A DNA stretch of 64,000 bases from CAYSWV01 sp964434865 (GCA_964434865.1 CAYSWV010000022.1:8346-72345), one strand, 5' to 3'; counted from the first letter of the stretch, positions 52,252 to 61,827 are shown. Translations and numbers: made by a program. The notes: generated by a model from the sequence alone, not told the origin.

Positions 52252-52536
52252 ATGGCAAGAGTTATTGGCATATTTCGACACGTTAGCATAACAACCTATC
52301 CAGGATCGCAACCTGACATTCAAGGTCGAGACGAGGTATGGATCGATAACCAAAGACAAGTCACTTACTGGCAAGGTCAGGATCAACAGCCACTGTTTAG
52401 ACAGGCTGCAACCACATCTGCTATCCTTCAGCCCAGTCAATCAAAATCTACGGATCAAATGGTTCGATGGGGTCAAAAGTGGCTCAAGCGAATTGAAGCA
52501 GCAGGTAAAGCCGCCTGGCGTGAACTAACCTCATGA
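52252..52536 (+). CDS. Small hypothetical protein
   Basis: A 94-residue protein (MARVIGIFRHVSITTYPG start, basic helical tail QMVRWGQKWLKRIEAAGKAAWREL). GGAGG lies eight bases upstream of the ATG at 52252, which supports a real gene. No family recognised. It lies between hspA and xdhC on the same strand and ends 46 bases before xdhC. Confidence 0.6.
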   Translation: MARVIGIFRHVSITTYPGSQPDIQGRDEVWIDNQRQVTYWQGQDQQPLFRQAATTSAILQPSQSKSTDQMVRWGQKWLKRIEAAGKAAWRELTS

Positions 52537-52582
52537 TTGAGCTTTGAGATCAATCTCTAGACAATAGATGTAGCCATGATTC

Positions 52583-53593
52583 ATGATCATCCCATGGCAG
52601 GAATTGGGCGATGATGGCGTGCTTTTAATCCCTCGTGTGTTTCAACAGCTTCAGCAGCAACTCCAGCAAGGATCTCCAGTTGTTATGGCTACTGTGATCC
52701 AGACTCAAGGATCGACCCCAAGGCAAGTTGGAACCAGGATGCTGATTCATCCAGATGGGACTATCACAGGAACTATCGGGGGGGGGGCAGGCGAAGCCAA
52801 AGTGATTGCTCAAGCTTTATCTGTTTTTCAAACAGGCCGGAATCAAAGTGTTGAAATTGATCTACTAGGTGCTCTGGGATCCAAAACGTCCCATGAGGGT
52901 ATCTGTGGTGGCTCGATGTCAATCTGGTTAGAGATCTGGCAGGGTGGTCACGCCTTACAACGGTTACAAGATCTGATCGATCGCCTCCAGCAAAAACAAT
53001 CCGCTGATTTAGTGACCCCGCTACAACCTCATTTGCAATCTTATAGTCTCGACTCAAATGGGGTGCCAGAGAAACAAATCATTCCCATAGAACAAGTAGC
53101 AACGTTAGCGTTCATGGATCGGATTCAAGTTGAACCGACACTATTGATCATCGGGGGTGGTCACGTAGGTTTGGCTCTAGCTGAGTGTGCGGGTCGCTTA
53201 GACTTTCAAGTTGTAGTTCAAGATGATCGCTCAGGAAGCATCCCTTCAATATCTGAACCTATCCATAGGTCTTATCAGTCCTTGACTCACGCGCTCGCCA
53301 ATCTCAGAAGTCGAGAGCAACTCTACGTAGCTTTGGTAACCAGAGGCTATCAACAGGATCTGGACGCTTTGCATGTGCTTCTTCAATTTGAGCCACTACC
53401 CTATTACTTGGGCATGATGGGTAGTCGTAGGCGGATCCAGACTGTGCTGCAACAGTTACGACAAGAGTCTATTCCAGAGGTGATCTTACAGCAGATTCAC
53501 GCACCCATCGGGTTAGAGATTGGGGCTGAAAGTCCGGCTGAGATTGCTATTAGTATTTGTGCGGAATTGATCCGAGTCAGGCATCACAAGTGA
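52583..53593 (+). CDS. XdhC/CoxI family molybdenum-cofactor chaperone
   Basis: A 336-residue member of the XdhC family, which sulfurates and inserts molybdenum cofactor into xanthine-dehydrogenase-type enzymes. The N-terminal signature PVVMATVIQTQGSTPRQVGTRMLI, then GTIGGGAGEA and the Cys-containing HEGICGGSMSIWLE. It ends in a Rossmann domain (LLIIGGGHVGLALAE, YLGMMGSRRR, GLEIGAESPAEIAISI). No molybdenum hydroxylase gene lies in the window, so its client is elsewhere. Confidence 0.9.
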   Translation: MIIPWQELGDDGVLLIPRVFQQLQQQLQQGSPVVMATVIQTQGSTPRQVGTRMLIHPDGTITGTIGGGAGEAKVIAQALSVFQTGRNQSVEIDLLGALGSKTSHEGICGGSMSIWLEIWQGGHALQRLQDLIDRLQQKQSADLVTPLQPHLQSYSLDSNGVPEKQIIPIEQVATLAFMDRIQVEPTLLIIGGGHVGLALAECAGRLDFQVVVQDDRSGSIPSISEPIHRSYQSLTHALANLRSREQLYVALVTRGYQQDLDALHVLLQFEPLPYYLGMMGSRRRIQTVLQQLRQESIPEVILQQIHAPIGLEIGAESPAEIAISICAELIRVRHHK

Positions 53594-53625
53594 CTATTAC
53601 TTATGAGTTAGGCTTCTCCCCATTG

Positions 53626-54264
53626 TCACTGAATGGCCAATCCTCTCGCCATCCTATGGATATTATCCCAGCCAGGAGACTGGTAGTCAGCATTGACTGA
53701 TTGATCAACGTGGTTAACCAGTTGAGGTAAGTCATCATAATCCAATGTATGTTCAAGAAATCCTTGCAACTGCTCTTCTAAGTTCGTAGGGTATTCTCGA
53801 ATAATAGGGTGTTTGATCACGATAGGCTGATAGGCTGCTTTTTCCAGATCAGTGATAACATCCAAGCAAAGGACAGCCAGGGGGTGTACCAAGATCCCGG
53901 TTGCTGCGATCTCGTAACCCGCATCAGGTTGATACTGCTTCAAAACCGTCACAAAGTGTCCACCTGTGGGAATACTGTAAGGAATCTGTTTGCGTTCCTC
54001 TACGGGTTTAACATCAACGTTGTAACCTAAATTTAAACCGTCTGAAAGAGTGATGCCCTCATAGACTTGATCAGGATGAGGGACTGAAATTGTAAACCAA
54101 TGCAAATCTAGCCAAGGATAGCGAGCAGGCTGATTAGTGTCAGCTTTCCATTGACGGTAAACCTGTTGCATCGCTTGGCCCACCTGACTGCTTTGGTTGC
54201 AAATATGGATGAGTGCCATCACCAGCACACCTTGATCAAATGGCGTTTGACCCAACTTTTTCAT
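53626..54264 (-). CDS. Hypothetical protein
   Basis: A 212-residue soluble protein with mixed helices and strands (LIHICNQSSQVGQAMQQVYRQW, YPWLDLHWFTISVPHPDQVYEG, GYEIAATGILVHPLAVLCLDVITDL). No family recognised. The frame is well isolated and natural in composition. The start is the ATG at 54264, with a second Met at residue 16 possible. It is convergent with xdhC, 32 bases away. Confidence 0.65.
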   Translation of the reverse strand: MKKLGQTPFDQGVLVMALIHICNQSSQVGQAMQQVYRQWKADTNQPARYPWLDLHWFTISVPHPDQVYEGITLSDGLNLGYNVDVKPVEERKQIPYSIPTGGHFVTVLKQYQPDAGYEIAATGILVHPLAVLCLDVITDLEKAAYQPIVIKHPIIREYPTNLEEQLQGFLEHTLDYDDLPQLVNHVDQSVNADYQSPGWDNIHRMARGLAIQ

Positions 54265-54836
54265 GTTTCGTACCTGCTAGTTGACCTCATCAATGAACCA
54301 AGGCAAACACGTATTCTTCAGCAGCTGACTTGAAGACCGTAACTGTATGCTTGTGCAGAAAACCTATTCAACTATTAGAGAATAGGGTTCACTGAATAAA
54401 GTTAAGGTACCTTAACTTATTTCTAACTTTTTGTATGAGCCATTACTAAATCAGGAGTCATGGGGATCGATCCCAACTGATTTGCAAGATCTACTGATTT
54501 TCTCAAGAACCGTTTCGATATTTTCAATATGATGAGCGTAAGTCTTGAGCCAGATCTTGACTTTGAGAGACACCTGAGTAGTCACATTTTCAAGGATGTC
54601 CAAATCCAAGGATGTCCAAATCCAAGGAGAGAATGACGGCCTCTTATTGATCTAGCCATGACTAGTAAAAACCTCCAAACTTCAATCAGATTTTGCGTAA
54701 TGTCAGCCTGGATTTAATCCAGTTACCTAACTCAGGGAGGGCAAGTCTTGCCAATCAACGAAATGGATCACATCCTGACGTGGGATTGCTGTATGCTTGA
54801 ACATGTTTAACGAATAGAAACACTTCTACAGGCCTT
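54265..54836. other. Divergent spacer upstream of ndhB
   Basis: About 570 bases with no gene. A 16-bp tandem duplication CAAGGATGTCCAAATC (54591-54606, 54607-54622), followed by a partial third copy CAAGGA, lies about 215 bases before the ndhB start. The ndhB promoter should be here, but no clear box is visible. Confidence 0.55.
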
Positions 54837-56387
54837 ATGTTGGATGTCTTTGATCCCAACCTTAATCTCAATGCTGGATCTATCATTCCTGAGATCCTAG
54901 TCACGCTCACCCTTCTAATCGTGTTGGTCGCTGATCTTGTCGGTGATCAAACTATTCGCAAAACATTACCCTTTATCTCTGTGGTGGGATTAGTGGGTAG
55001 TTTAGTGACGCTGGTTTTACAGTGGCAACATCCTGACATGGAAGGATTTTTAGGGGCCTTCACGGCGGATCCCTTTAGCATTATTTTCCGTGGCATTATC
55101 GTTGCGACCACAGTTTTGACCATTCTGATGTCTGAGCGTTACGTGGTCCAGACTGGTACAGCCGCTCCTGAGTTTTATGTTTTACTCTTGACAGCAACCG
55201 TAGGTGGCATGCTGCTGGCAGGGGCAACGGACTTGATTATGGTGTTTGTGGCCTTAGAAACGCTAGGGATTTCTTGCTACCTGATGGCAGGCTATATGAA
55301 GCGAGATCCTCGTTCTTCTGAGGCCGCTCTAAAATATTTGCTAATCGGCGCCAGCAGCACCGCGATCTTTTTGTACGGGATGTCGTTGCTGTACGGGTTA
55401 TCAGGCGGTAAGACTCAACTAGCTGCCATTGCGCCCTATCTTAATGAAGCAGGACTAGCCACTATGATCGCGCTGGTCCTATGTATTGCTGGGATTTGCT
55501 TTAAATTAGCGGCTGTCCCCTTCCATCAATGGACTCCTGACGTTTATGAGGGATCCCCAACACCTGTAGTTGCGTTCCTATCGGTTGGCTCTAAAGCAGC
55601 AGGGTTTGCCTTAGCATTACGCTTTTTGTCTACCGTGTTTCCTGCTGTGATTGAAGAATGGCAAACAGTTTTTGCGGTATTGGCGATTCTCAGTATGGTA
55701 CTGGGCAATGTTGTGGCGATCACTCAAACTCGAATGAAGCGTCTGTTAGCCTATTCCTCTATTGGCCAAGCTGGATTTACAATGATTGGCTTGGTTGTGG
55801 GGACGCAAGCGGGTTACACCAGTATGATCTTTTACTTGATGATCTATTTGGTGATGAACTTAGGTGCGTTTCTGTGTGTGACCCTGTTTAGCCTCAAGAC
55901 AGGTACCGATGAGATTGCTGAATATAATGGTTTGTACCAAAAGGATCCATTTTTAACTTTGTGCCTCAGTATCTGCTTGTTGTCCTTAGGTGGGTTACCC
56001 CCTCTAGCTGGCTTCTTTGGTAAGCTCTATCTGTTTTGGGCAGGCTGGCAAGCAGAAGCGTATACCCTCGTTTTGGTGGGATTGGTCACCAGTGTGATTT
56101 CTATCTACTACTACGTGAGAGTGATCAAAGCCATTGTGGTTAAAGAGCCTCAAGAGATGTCAGAATCGGTCAAGGCTTATCCAGAGATTAGCTGGTCCTC
56201 GATGGGCATGCGATCATTGCAGGTGGGTATGGTCATTACTCTGATAGCAACAGTATCAGCTGGAATTTTGTCAAACCCCATTGTCTCCATTAGTGCAGAA
56301 TCGATCACCTCAAGCCCCTTTTTAGGCTTTCCCCCAGTGCAGGCTGAAGTGATGACTGAGACTGAGATCATCAGTTCTAATATTTAG
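54837..56387 (+). CDS. ndhB: NAD(P)H-quinone oxidoreductase subunit 2 (NdhB)
   Basis: A 516-residue thylakoid membrane subunit of the NDH-1 complex, which feeds electrons from ferredoxin to plastoquinone, pumps protons and supports CO2 uptake and cyclic flow. About 14 hydrophobic helices are seen. Conserved segments include LETLGISCYLMAGYMKRDPRSSEAALKYLLIGA, FHQWTPDVYEGSPTPVVAFLSVGSK, LAYSSIGQAGF and LGGLPPLAGFFGKLYLF. The antiporter-like Lys and Glu residues are in place. Length is normal for cyanobacterial NdhB. Confidence 0.96.
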   Translation: MLDVFDPNLNLNAGSIIPEILVTLTLLIVLVADLVGDQTIRKTLPFISVVGLVGSLVTLVLQWQHPDMEGFLGAFTADPFSIIFRGIIVATTVLTILMSERYVVQTGTAAPEFYVLLLTATVGGMLLAGATDLIMVFVALETLGISCYLMAGYMKRDPRSSEAALKYLLIGASSTAIFLYGMSLLYGLSGGKTQLAAIAPYLNEAGLATMIALVLCIAGICFKLAAVPFHQWTPDVYEGSPTPVVAFLSVGSKAAGFALALRFLSTVFPAVIEEWQTVFAVLAILSMVLGNVVAITQTRMKRLLAYSSIGQAGFTMIGLVVGTQAGYTSMIFYLMIYLVMNLGAFLCVTLFSLKTGTDEIAEYNGLYQKDPFLTLCLSICLLSLGGLPPLAGFFGKLYLFWAGWQAEAYTLVLVGLVTSVISIYYYVRVIKAIVVKEPQEMSESVKAYPEISWSSMGMRSLQVGMVITLIATVSAGILSNPIVSISAESITSSPFLGFPPVQAEVMTETEIISSNI

Positions 56388-56570
56388 ATTGATGGGGCCT
56401 GAGTAGACTAGGCGGGCCAAGGGTCCGCTTTCGTTGTCAGAAGTCATCGTTATCAAAAAACTATACGGAGTTGCAGACAGTACGGTCATAGCAGCGGTGA
56501 TCATTGAATCACAATATCCTAGACATCATAAGGTTACTAACCCAAATATCATCAGGTGAGGTTGGCTCGG

Positions 56571-57197
56571 ATGGAGTGGCATGTCACAGATGCAGAGAGC
56601 TTGAGTATTATCGATCAGGAGGTCGGCAAGCACGATCTATCACCAGCTGAATATGAAGTCGTTCGAAGAGTTATCTTTGCTACAGCCGATTTCGAATATC
56701 TGCAGCTCATCCAATTTTCAAATGAAGCCTTACAAGCGGGAGCCGCCGCCTTAGCAGCTCGAACAACCATTGTTGTGGATGATCCCATGGTGCAAGTGGG
56801 GATCGCCTTTGCCCTTCAATATACCTTTGCTAATCCTGTCTACTGTTGTACAGAGGCAGTCACGCGTCCCCAACGAGATAAAACTCGCTCAGCTTGGGGA
56901 TTAGAAACCTTGGCTCGTCGCTATCCTGAGGCTATTTTCGTGATCGGGCAATCTCAAACGGCTTTATTAAGTTTGGTGCGGCTGATCCAGGCTAGTGAAG
57001 TGTCTCCAGCCTTAGTGATTGCTACACCAGCAGGGTTTGTCGCCAACGTTGAATCTAAACAAGATCTCTCAGAATCTGTGATTCCCCATATCCGCACTGA
57101 AGGACGAAAGGGAGGGCCTACGGTAGCTGCTGCCATTTTAGATGGGCTCGTCGACTTATCATGGCAAGCCTATGATCAAAATGTTCAGGCCAAATAG
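56571..57197 (+). CDS. cobH: Precorrin-8X methylmutase
   Basis: A 208-residue enzyme of cobalamin synthesis that moves a methyl group from C-11 to C-12 of precorrin-8X. It matches cyanobacterial CobH/CbiC: EYEVVRRVIFATADFEY, GAAALAARTTIVVDDPMVQVGI, FANPVYCCTEAVTRP and IATPAGFVANVESK. The position of the catalytic His in characterised CobH (VHACG-type) appears as Phe in RRVIFATADFEY. The ATG at 56571 is chosen, with GAGG nine bases upstream; a GTG at 56556 is in frame. Confidence 0.88.
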   Translation: MEWHVTDAESLSIIDQEVGKHDLSPAEYEVVRRVIFATADFEYLQLIQFSNEALQAGAAALAARTTIVVDDPMVQVGIAFALQYTFANPVYCCTEAVTRPQRDKTRSAWGLETLARRYPEAIFVIGQSQTALLSLVRLIQASEVSPALVIATPAGFVANVESKQDLSESVIPHIRTEGRKGGPTVAAAILDGLVDLSWQAYDQNVQAK

Positions 57198-57236
57198 GCT
57201 ATTGATTCATCCTTAGCTAACTCAGAAGGACTGCTC

Positions 57237-58910
57237 TCAAAGCGTTAAGGCCTGAGTTGCCCGATCTCCGTTTAAGGAGGGTTCAGTGGTGGATGTGACA
57301 CCATAGTTAGGATATCGTCGCTCTAAAGCGGCTCGCAAAAAGCCATGGAATAAGGGATGAGGCTGATTTGGGCGAGACCGAAACTCGGGATGAAATTGAG
57401 TAGCAATAAAGTAAGGATGACTAGGCAGTTCAATGATCTCTACTAACCGGTTATCAGGTGATATCCCACTAATGACATAGCCTGATTCTGTAAACTGATG
57501 CCGAAACGCATTATTAAACTCATAGCGGTGGCGATGCCGTTCATAGACGACTGCTTCATCATAGAGTTTGGCTGCTAACGTATCTGGCAAAATTTTACAA
57601 GGATAGAGACCTAGGCGCATGGTTCCCCCTAGATCTTCAATGTCGTGTTGTTCTGGAAGAAGGCTGATAACCGGATTGGGCGTCTCTGGATCAAACTCAG
57701 AACTATCAGCCCGTTCTAACTCTGCTAAGTGGCGTCCCCAATCAATCACCGAGCATTGCATTCCTAAACAAAGACCTAGAAAGGGGATCTGATGTTCACG
57801 AATATATTTGACAGTATTAATTTTACCGCCGATCCCACGATGGCCAAACCCACCTGGAACTACAATGCCATCCATGGTTGAGATAAATGCTTCTGGGCCT
57901 TGAAGTTCAACATCTTCAGCCGAAATCCAATGAATGGATACATCACTGCTATGGGCTAGAGCGGCATGGCGCAGGGCTTCAGCCACTGATAAATAAGCAT
58001 CTGTGAGGCTGACATATTTACCCACTACGCCAATTTCGACATGATACTTAGGTTGATGCAACCGCTCGACTAAAAGCTGCCATCGCGTCAGATCAGGGTG
58101 TCGCTGTTCCATACTCAAGATCTGGAGAATTTGCTCAGCTAAGCCTTCTTGTTCCATCACTAGTGGCACATCATAAATGCTGGGAGCATCCTGGGCTGTA
58201 ATGACACACTCAGCTGGCACATCACAAAACTCAGAGATTTTCTCTTTGATCCCAGCGGGTAAGGCTTGTTCACAGCGGCAGATCAGCATATCCGGTTGAA
58301 TCCCAATCGAACGTAATTCTTTAACGGAGTGCTGCGTCGGTTTTGTCTTCAATTCACCGGCTGCTCTGATCAAAGGTATCAAGGTTACGTGAATATAGGA
58401 AACTTGCCCGCGACCTACATCTTTACGGAATTGCCGAATCGCCTCTAAAAAAGGTAAGGATTCGATATCACCCACAGTCCCACCTACTTCAATAATCACG
58501 ACATCAGGATTCGTATCTTTAGCTACTCGGTGGATCCGTTCTTTAATTTCATTGGTCACATGAGGAATGACCTGAACAGTGCCCCCTTTATAATCACCAC
58601 GGCGTTCTTTGGTGATCACAGCCTGGTAGATACTGCCTGTTGTCACATTATTAAGCTTTGACATATTAGTATCAGTAAACCGCTCATAGTGGCCCAAATC
58701 CAGATCGGTTTCAGCCCCGTCATCGGTGACAAACACTTCCCCATGCTGATAGGGACTCATAGTACCTGGATCAACATTGATATAAGGATCAAGCTTTAAA
58801 ATAGATACTGAATAGTCTCTAGATTTCAAGAGTCGACCTAGACTAGCCGAGACAATACCTTTGCCAATACTAGAAACCACACCACCCGTGACGAATACAA
58901 ACTTTGTCAT
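57237..58910 (-). CDS. pyrG: CTP synthase
   Basis: A 557-residue enzyme that aminates UTP to CTP with glutamine. The N-terminal synthase domain has the ATP loop FVTGGVVSSIGKGIVSASLG and the switch region VFVTDDGAETDLDLGHYERF. The C-terminal glutaminase has the nucleophile Cys in LGLCLGMQC and His/Glu in TQFHPEF. It is complete. It is read from an ATG at 58910 preceded by AAGGA. This ribosome site is part of a four-copy 15-bp tandem array. Confidence 0.97.
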   Translation of the reverse strand: MTKFVFVTGGVVSSIGKGIVSASLGRLLKSRDYSVSILKLDPYINVDPGTMSPYQHGEVFVTDDGAETDLDLGHYERFTDTNMSKLNNVTTGSIYQAVITKERRGDYKGGTVQVIPHVTNEIKERIHRVAKDTNPDVVIIEVGGTVGDIESLPFLEAIRQFRKDVGRGQVSYIHVTLIPLIRAAGELKTKPTQHSVKELRSIGIQPDMLICRCEQALPAGIKEKISEFCDVPAECVITAQDAPSIYDVPLVMEQEGLAEQILQILSMEQRHPDLTRWQLLVERLHQPKYHVEIGVVGKYVSLTDAYLSVAEALRHAALAHSSDVSIHWISAEDVELQGPEAFISTMDGIVVPGGFGHRGIGGKINTVKYIREHQIPFLGLCLGMQCSVIDWGRHLAELERADSSEFDPETPNPVISLLPEQHDIEDLGGTMRLGLYPCKILPDTLAAKLYDEAVVYERHRHRYEFNNAFRHQFTESGYVISGISPDNRLVEIIELPSHPYFIATQFHPEFRSRPNQPHPLFHGFLRAALERRYPNYGVTSTTEPSLNGDRATQALTL

Positions 58911-58970
58911 GATTGATCCTTACCTGATTGATCCTTACCTGATTGATCCGTGCCCAATTGATCCGTGCCC
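58911..58970 (-). repeat. Four-copy 15-bp tandem array carrying the pyrG ribosome site
   Basis: On the forward strand GATTGATCCTTACCT occurs at 58911-58925 and 58926-58940. Two variants follow, GATTGATCCGTGCCC (58941-58955) and AATTGATCCGTGCCC (58956-58970). On the pyrG strand each of the two nearest copies gives AAGGA six bases before the next unit. The one abutting the ATG is the ribosome site; the second is an exact duplicate 15 bases upstream. Confidence 0.95.
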
Positions 58971-59027
58971 ACACTATCCACAGCCTTGATCGCAACCGTG
59001 AGTTACTGCTCAGACCTACCACCCAGC

Positions 59028-59918
59028 TTACTCTAAATCAAGATGGCGCCGCAGATACTGTTCCAATGATTCCAGATTAATACCAAAGGTGGTTTGAAGC
59101 TGATGAATGTCATCCGAACTGCAAAAATATTCATGGGCTAATAGGGATCTCAGGGTATCTAGTGTTTGTTCAAATTCAGCATTGGGACTTAACCACCGAC
59201 TTAGATCAAAAAGTTCTAAAGGGATCGTTAAAGTCATTAAGTCTCGTTTTAACAAGCGTCCCACAATAGTGGGGATCTGATCTCGGCGTAAAATTTGAGG
59301 CCCGCCCACATTAAAGATTTGATTTTGTGCTGTGGGTAAACCAGGAGCTAAGCAGGCCAATTGGGCTAGATCATCGTTACTGATGATTGAGATCCGGCGG
59401 CGACCATCCCCTAACAGAGGGTAGATCCCTGTCCGAGCCACCCATTCCGTTAACCGTAAAATATTGGAGGCTAACCCTGAAGGTCGCAAGATCGTGTACT
59501 TCAGCTTGCTAGCTTGTAGAATTTGCTCAATCTGGGCTTTGGCACGAAAAAGCAAGGCTTCTTTTTGCAATTGATGCGCCCCTAATAACGAAATAAAGAC
59601 AAAGTGTTGCACCGAACTAGCCTCAGCCGCTTGAATTAATCGGAGATTCGCTCTAAAGTCAACCTGTTCAATTGAAGCTAAGGTGGCTTGACTGGTGGCA
59701 CTACCATGAGCACTAATCACAACTTCAACATCTTGACAAGCTCGTTGAATATCTTCGGCATAGGCCAGATCGCCCAGGCAAATCGAAGCTCCCCAGTGTT
59801 TGAGTCGTTCGTAGTTAGACTGGAGTCGGACAAATGCCCGTACAGGATGACCCAGATTGCGCAAGTGACGCACAATTCGTTGGCCTAACTTGCCAGTGGC
59901 TCCAGTGACTAAATACAT
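59028..59918 (-). CDS. Ycf39-like NAD(P)-binding reductase family protein
   Basis: A 296-residue atypical short-chain dehydrogenase. The N-terminal nucleotide loop is VTGATGKLGQRIVRHL, followed by VRAFVR, GDLAYAEDIQRAC and VEVVISAHG. A later YTILRPSGL is typical of the NmrA/Ycf39 group. In cyanobacteria Ycf39 helps photosystem II and chlorophyll-protein assembly, but this family has several paralogues, so the exact role is open. It lies upstream of pyrG on the same strand with a spacer of about 115 bases. Confidence 0.85.
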   Translation of the reverse strand: MYLVTGATGKLGQRIVRHLRNLGHPVRAFVRLQSNYERLKHWGASICLGDLAYAEDIQRACQDVEVVISAHGSATSQATLASIEQVDFRANLRLIQAAEASSVQHFVFISLLGAHQLQKEALLFRAKAQIEQILQASKLKYTILRPSGLASNILRLTEWVARTGIYPLLGDGRRRISIISNDDLAQLACLAPGLPTAQNQIFNVGGPQILRRDQIPTIVGRLLKRDLMTLTIPLELFDLSRWLSPNAEFEQTLDTLRSLLAHEYFCSSDDIHQLQTTFGINLESLEQYLRRHLDLE

Positions 59919-60135
59919 AACGGATCCTTAGCTCGATTGCTTCAAATCTATCTTAGAAGACTGTCTCAGATCTCTCACCCTAAATTTCGCTAGATCTTTT
60001 AAATGTTAGAGATCTCCTATGTTATGTTCAATACTGATCTGCTAACTCTTAAGAATGGCATCAGGTTTGCAGAAATGATCCTAACTCAACAAGAGTCCAC
60101 CAGCTGGTTATAAGCTGATCAAATAGAGCAGGTTC

Positions 60136-60740
60136 TCAGAGATTTAGATCCAAGTAGGCAAGCTCTAGGGGATCAGGGGCTATGGGTTCAAAATTTAATC
60201 GATAGGAACATTGCTCTTGATACTCTGAAACAAAAGCCTGTAGTGGAGCGCGTAAACAGTCTGCCACAGACTCAGCCACAAAAGGAACATCAAGTTTGTC
60301 TGCCATAGGACCTGCGAAACAAGGATCACTCATGATCACATGAATAAAAATAGCATGAGGATCCCAATTGACTAGTTTTAAAGCAGCTTTAAAGCCATTA
60401 ACATGACTACCACGAAGAGTCGCAGCCCCATTAACCCAAGCATATACTCTAGCTCGCTCACACCCCATACCCACCGCAACCACTTCAAATTCAATAGACT
60501 GATAGTTGATCCTAAAGGAAAACAGCGGCTTTCCAGGAGCGTAGATCATAGCTAAATCAGATAACCCTCGTTGAGTGTAAAAGATCTCAGGTCCCAACCT
60601 AATTTGTAAGCCTGGAAAAAGATGGGCTGCTTCAAATAGGTGCTTCCGAATGATGCCTAGTCGAGGGCGGGCCCAGTGGATCCTAAATACATTCCAGGTC
60701 TTCGCCGAATAGCATCCATCGTATCAGCTGGCTCAGCCAT
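60136..60740 (-). pseudogene. Internally deleted, frameshifted gyrB/parE-like remnant
   Basis: An ATG at 60740 with GGAGG six bases upstream opens MAEPADTMDAIRRRPGMYLGST. This contains the IRRRPGMYLGS motif at the start of GyrB and ParE. The frame then stops after 27 codons. A different frame continues to 60136 with LFEAAHLFPGLQIRLG and a transducer-like domain (WVNGAATLRGSHVNGFKAAL, resembling the GGTH-x2-GF-x2-AL element of GyrB; FAGPMADKLDV, resembling FEGQTKTKLGN). The whole Bergerat ATP-binding fold is missing between them. It is probably a pseudogene, or a rare split protein of unknown use. Confidence 0.6.
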
Positions 60741-60795
60741 AGGAAACCTCCAGGCCTTATATTGAAACTAGGTACATTTGAGTGATCAGAGTCCT

Positions 60796-61797
60796 ATGAC
60801 TATTGTAATTGTTGCTAGCTTAGTGTTGCTATCAGGAGCATTCTCAGGCTTAACTTTAGGCTTGCTAAGTTTGGATATGTACGAATTAACCCGCAAAGCA
60901 AAGCTAGGTGACATGAGGGCCCATCGGATCTTACCGATACGTAGCCGGGGGAATTTGCTCCTTTCAACTCTTTTACTCTCCAATGTTGCGGTTAACTCGG
61001 CTATTTCAATCTTTTTGGCTGATGTTGCCTCGGGTTTAGTAGCTGGGTTAGTGGCTACAGGCTTAATTGTGATCTTTGGGGAAATTATTCCACAAGCCGT
61101 TTGCAATCGTTTTAAACTTGAAATTGGGGCCTTTTCAGCTCCATTTGTCCAGTTATTGATCTGGGCCTTACTTCCTGTGACATTTGTGATCGCCTGGACT
61201 TTAGACCGAACTCTAGGATCTGAACTCCCGACAATTTATAGTAAACTCGAACTACAAGAGATCATCAAAACGCATGAAGATGCCCCTGAATCTGCTGTTG
61301 ATGCTGATGAAGAAAAGATTATTCTAGGGGCTTTAACCTTTTCTGATCGAACAGCCCTTGATGTCATGACTCCCATTAACCATGTCTATCTTTTAGAAGA
61401 CTCTGAAGTGTTGGACCCCAACAAACTACAGGAAATCAAACTGAAACGACACACCCGAATTCCCGTCTATACCGGACAACGGGATCACATTACAGGCATC
61501 TTATTTAGCAAAGATCTGATTGGCCTCAAGCCTAGCGGACAAACAGTAAAAGACATCTATCGATCAGAGTCTGGCCTTCAAGTGAGAGATCAGCTGAAAT
61601 TGGATATTTTATTAAATAAACTGATTAAAAGCCAGCAACATATGTCGTTTGTCTATGATGAATATGGGGTTCTGCGCGGGATCGCAACTTTAGAAGATAT
61701 TCTAGAAGATATTTTGCAACAAGAAATCATTGATGAAGATGACCAGATAGTCAATATCCAAGCTCAGGCTCGACAATCTTTTCAGATAACTGAGTAG
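60796..61797 (+). CDS. CNNM/CorC-type membrane protein with DUF21 and CBS domains
   Basis: A 333-residue protein. An N-terminal DUF21 domain with about four helices (LVLLSGAFSGLTLGLLSLD, STLLLSNVAVNSAISIFLADV, ATGLIVIFGEIIPQAVC) is followed by a pair of CBS domains (DVMTPINHVYLLEDSEVLDP, TRIPVYTGQRDHITGILFSKDL, FVYDEYGVLRGIATLEDILEDIL). Relatives transport or sense magnesium and other divalent ions; it lacks the C-terminal CorC/HlyC extension. The ATG at 60796 is chosen on homology; a TTG at 60778 is in frame. Confidence 0.88.
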   Translation: MTIVIVASLVLLSGAFSGLTLGLLSLDMYELTRKAKLGDMRAHRILPIRSRGNLLLSTLLLSNVAVNSAISIFLADVASGLVAGLVATGLIVIFGEIIPQAVCNRFKLEIGAFSAPFVQLLIWALLPVTFVIAWTLDRTLGSELPTIYSKLELQEIIKTHEDAPESAVDADEEKIILGALTFSDRTALDVMTPINHVYLLEDSEVLDPNKLQEIKLKRHTRIPVYTGQRDHITGILFSKDLIGLKPSGQTVKDIYRSESGLQVRDQLKLDILLNKLIKSQQHMSFVYDEYGVLRGIATLEDILEDILQQEIIDEDDQIVNIQAQARQSFQITE

Positions 61798-61805
61798 ATG
61801 AGCAA

Positions 61806-61827
61806 GAAAAACCCCCCAATGGGGGGC
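61806..61827 (-). terminator. Rho-independent terminator of the porin gene
   Basis: CCCCCC-AAT-GGGGGG (61812-61826) forms a strong six-pair hairpin. On the reverse strand it is followed by TTTTT. It lies about 55 bases past the porin stop and in the porin direction. It may also brake the convergent CNNM gene. Confidence 0.88.
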
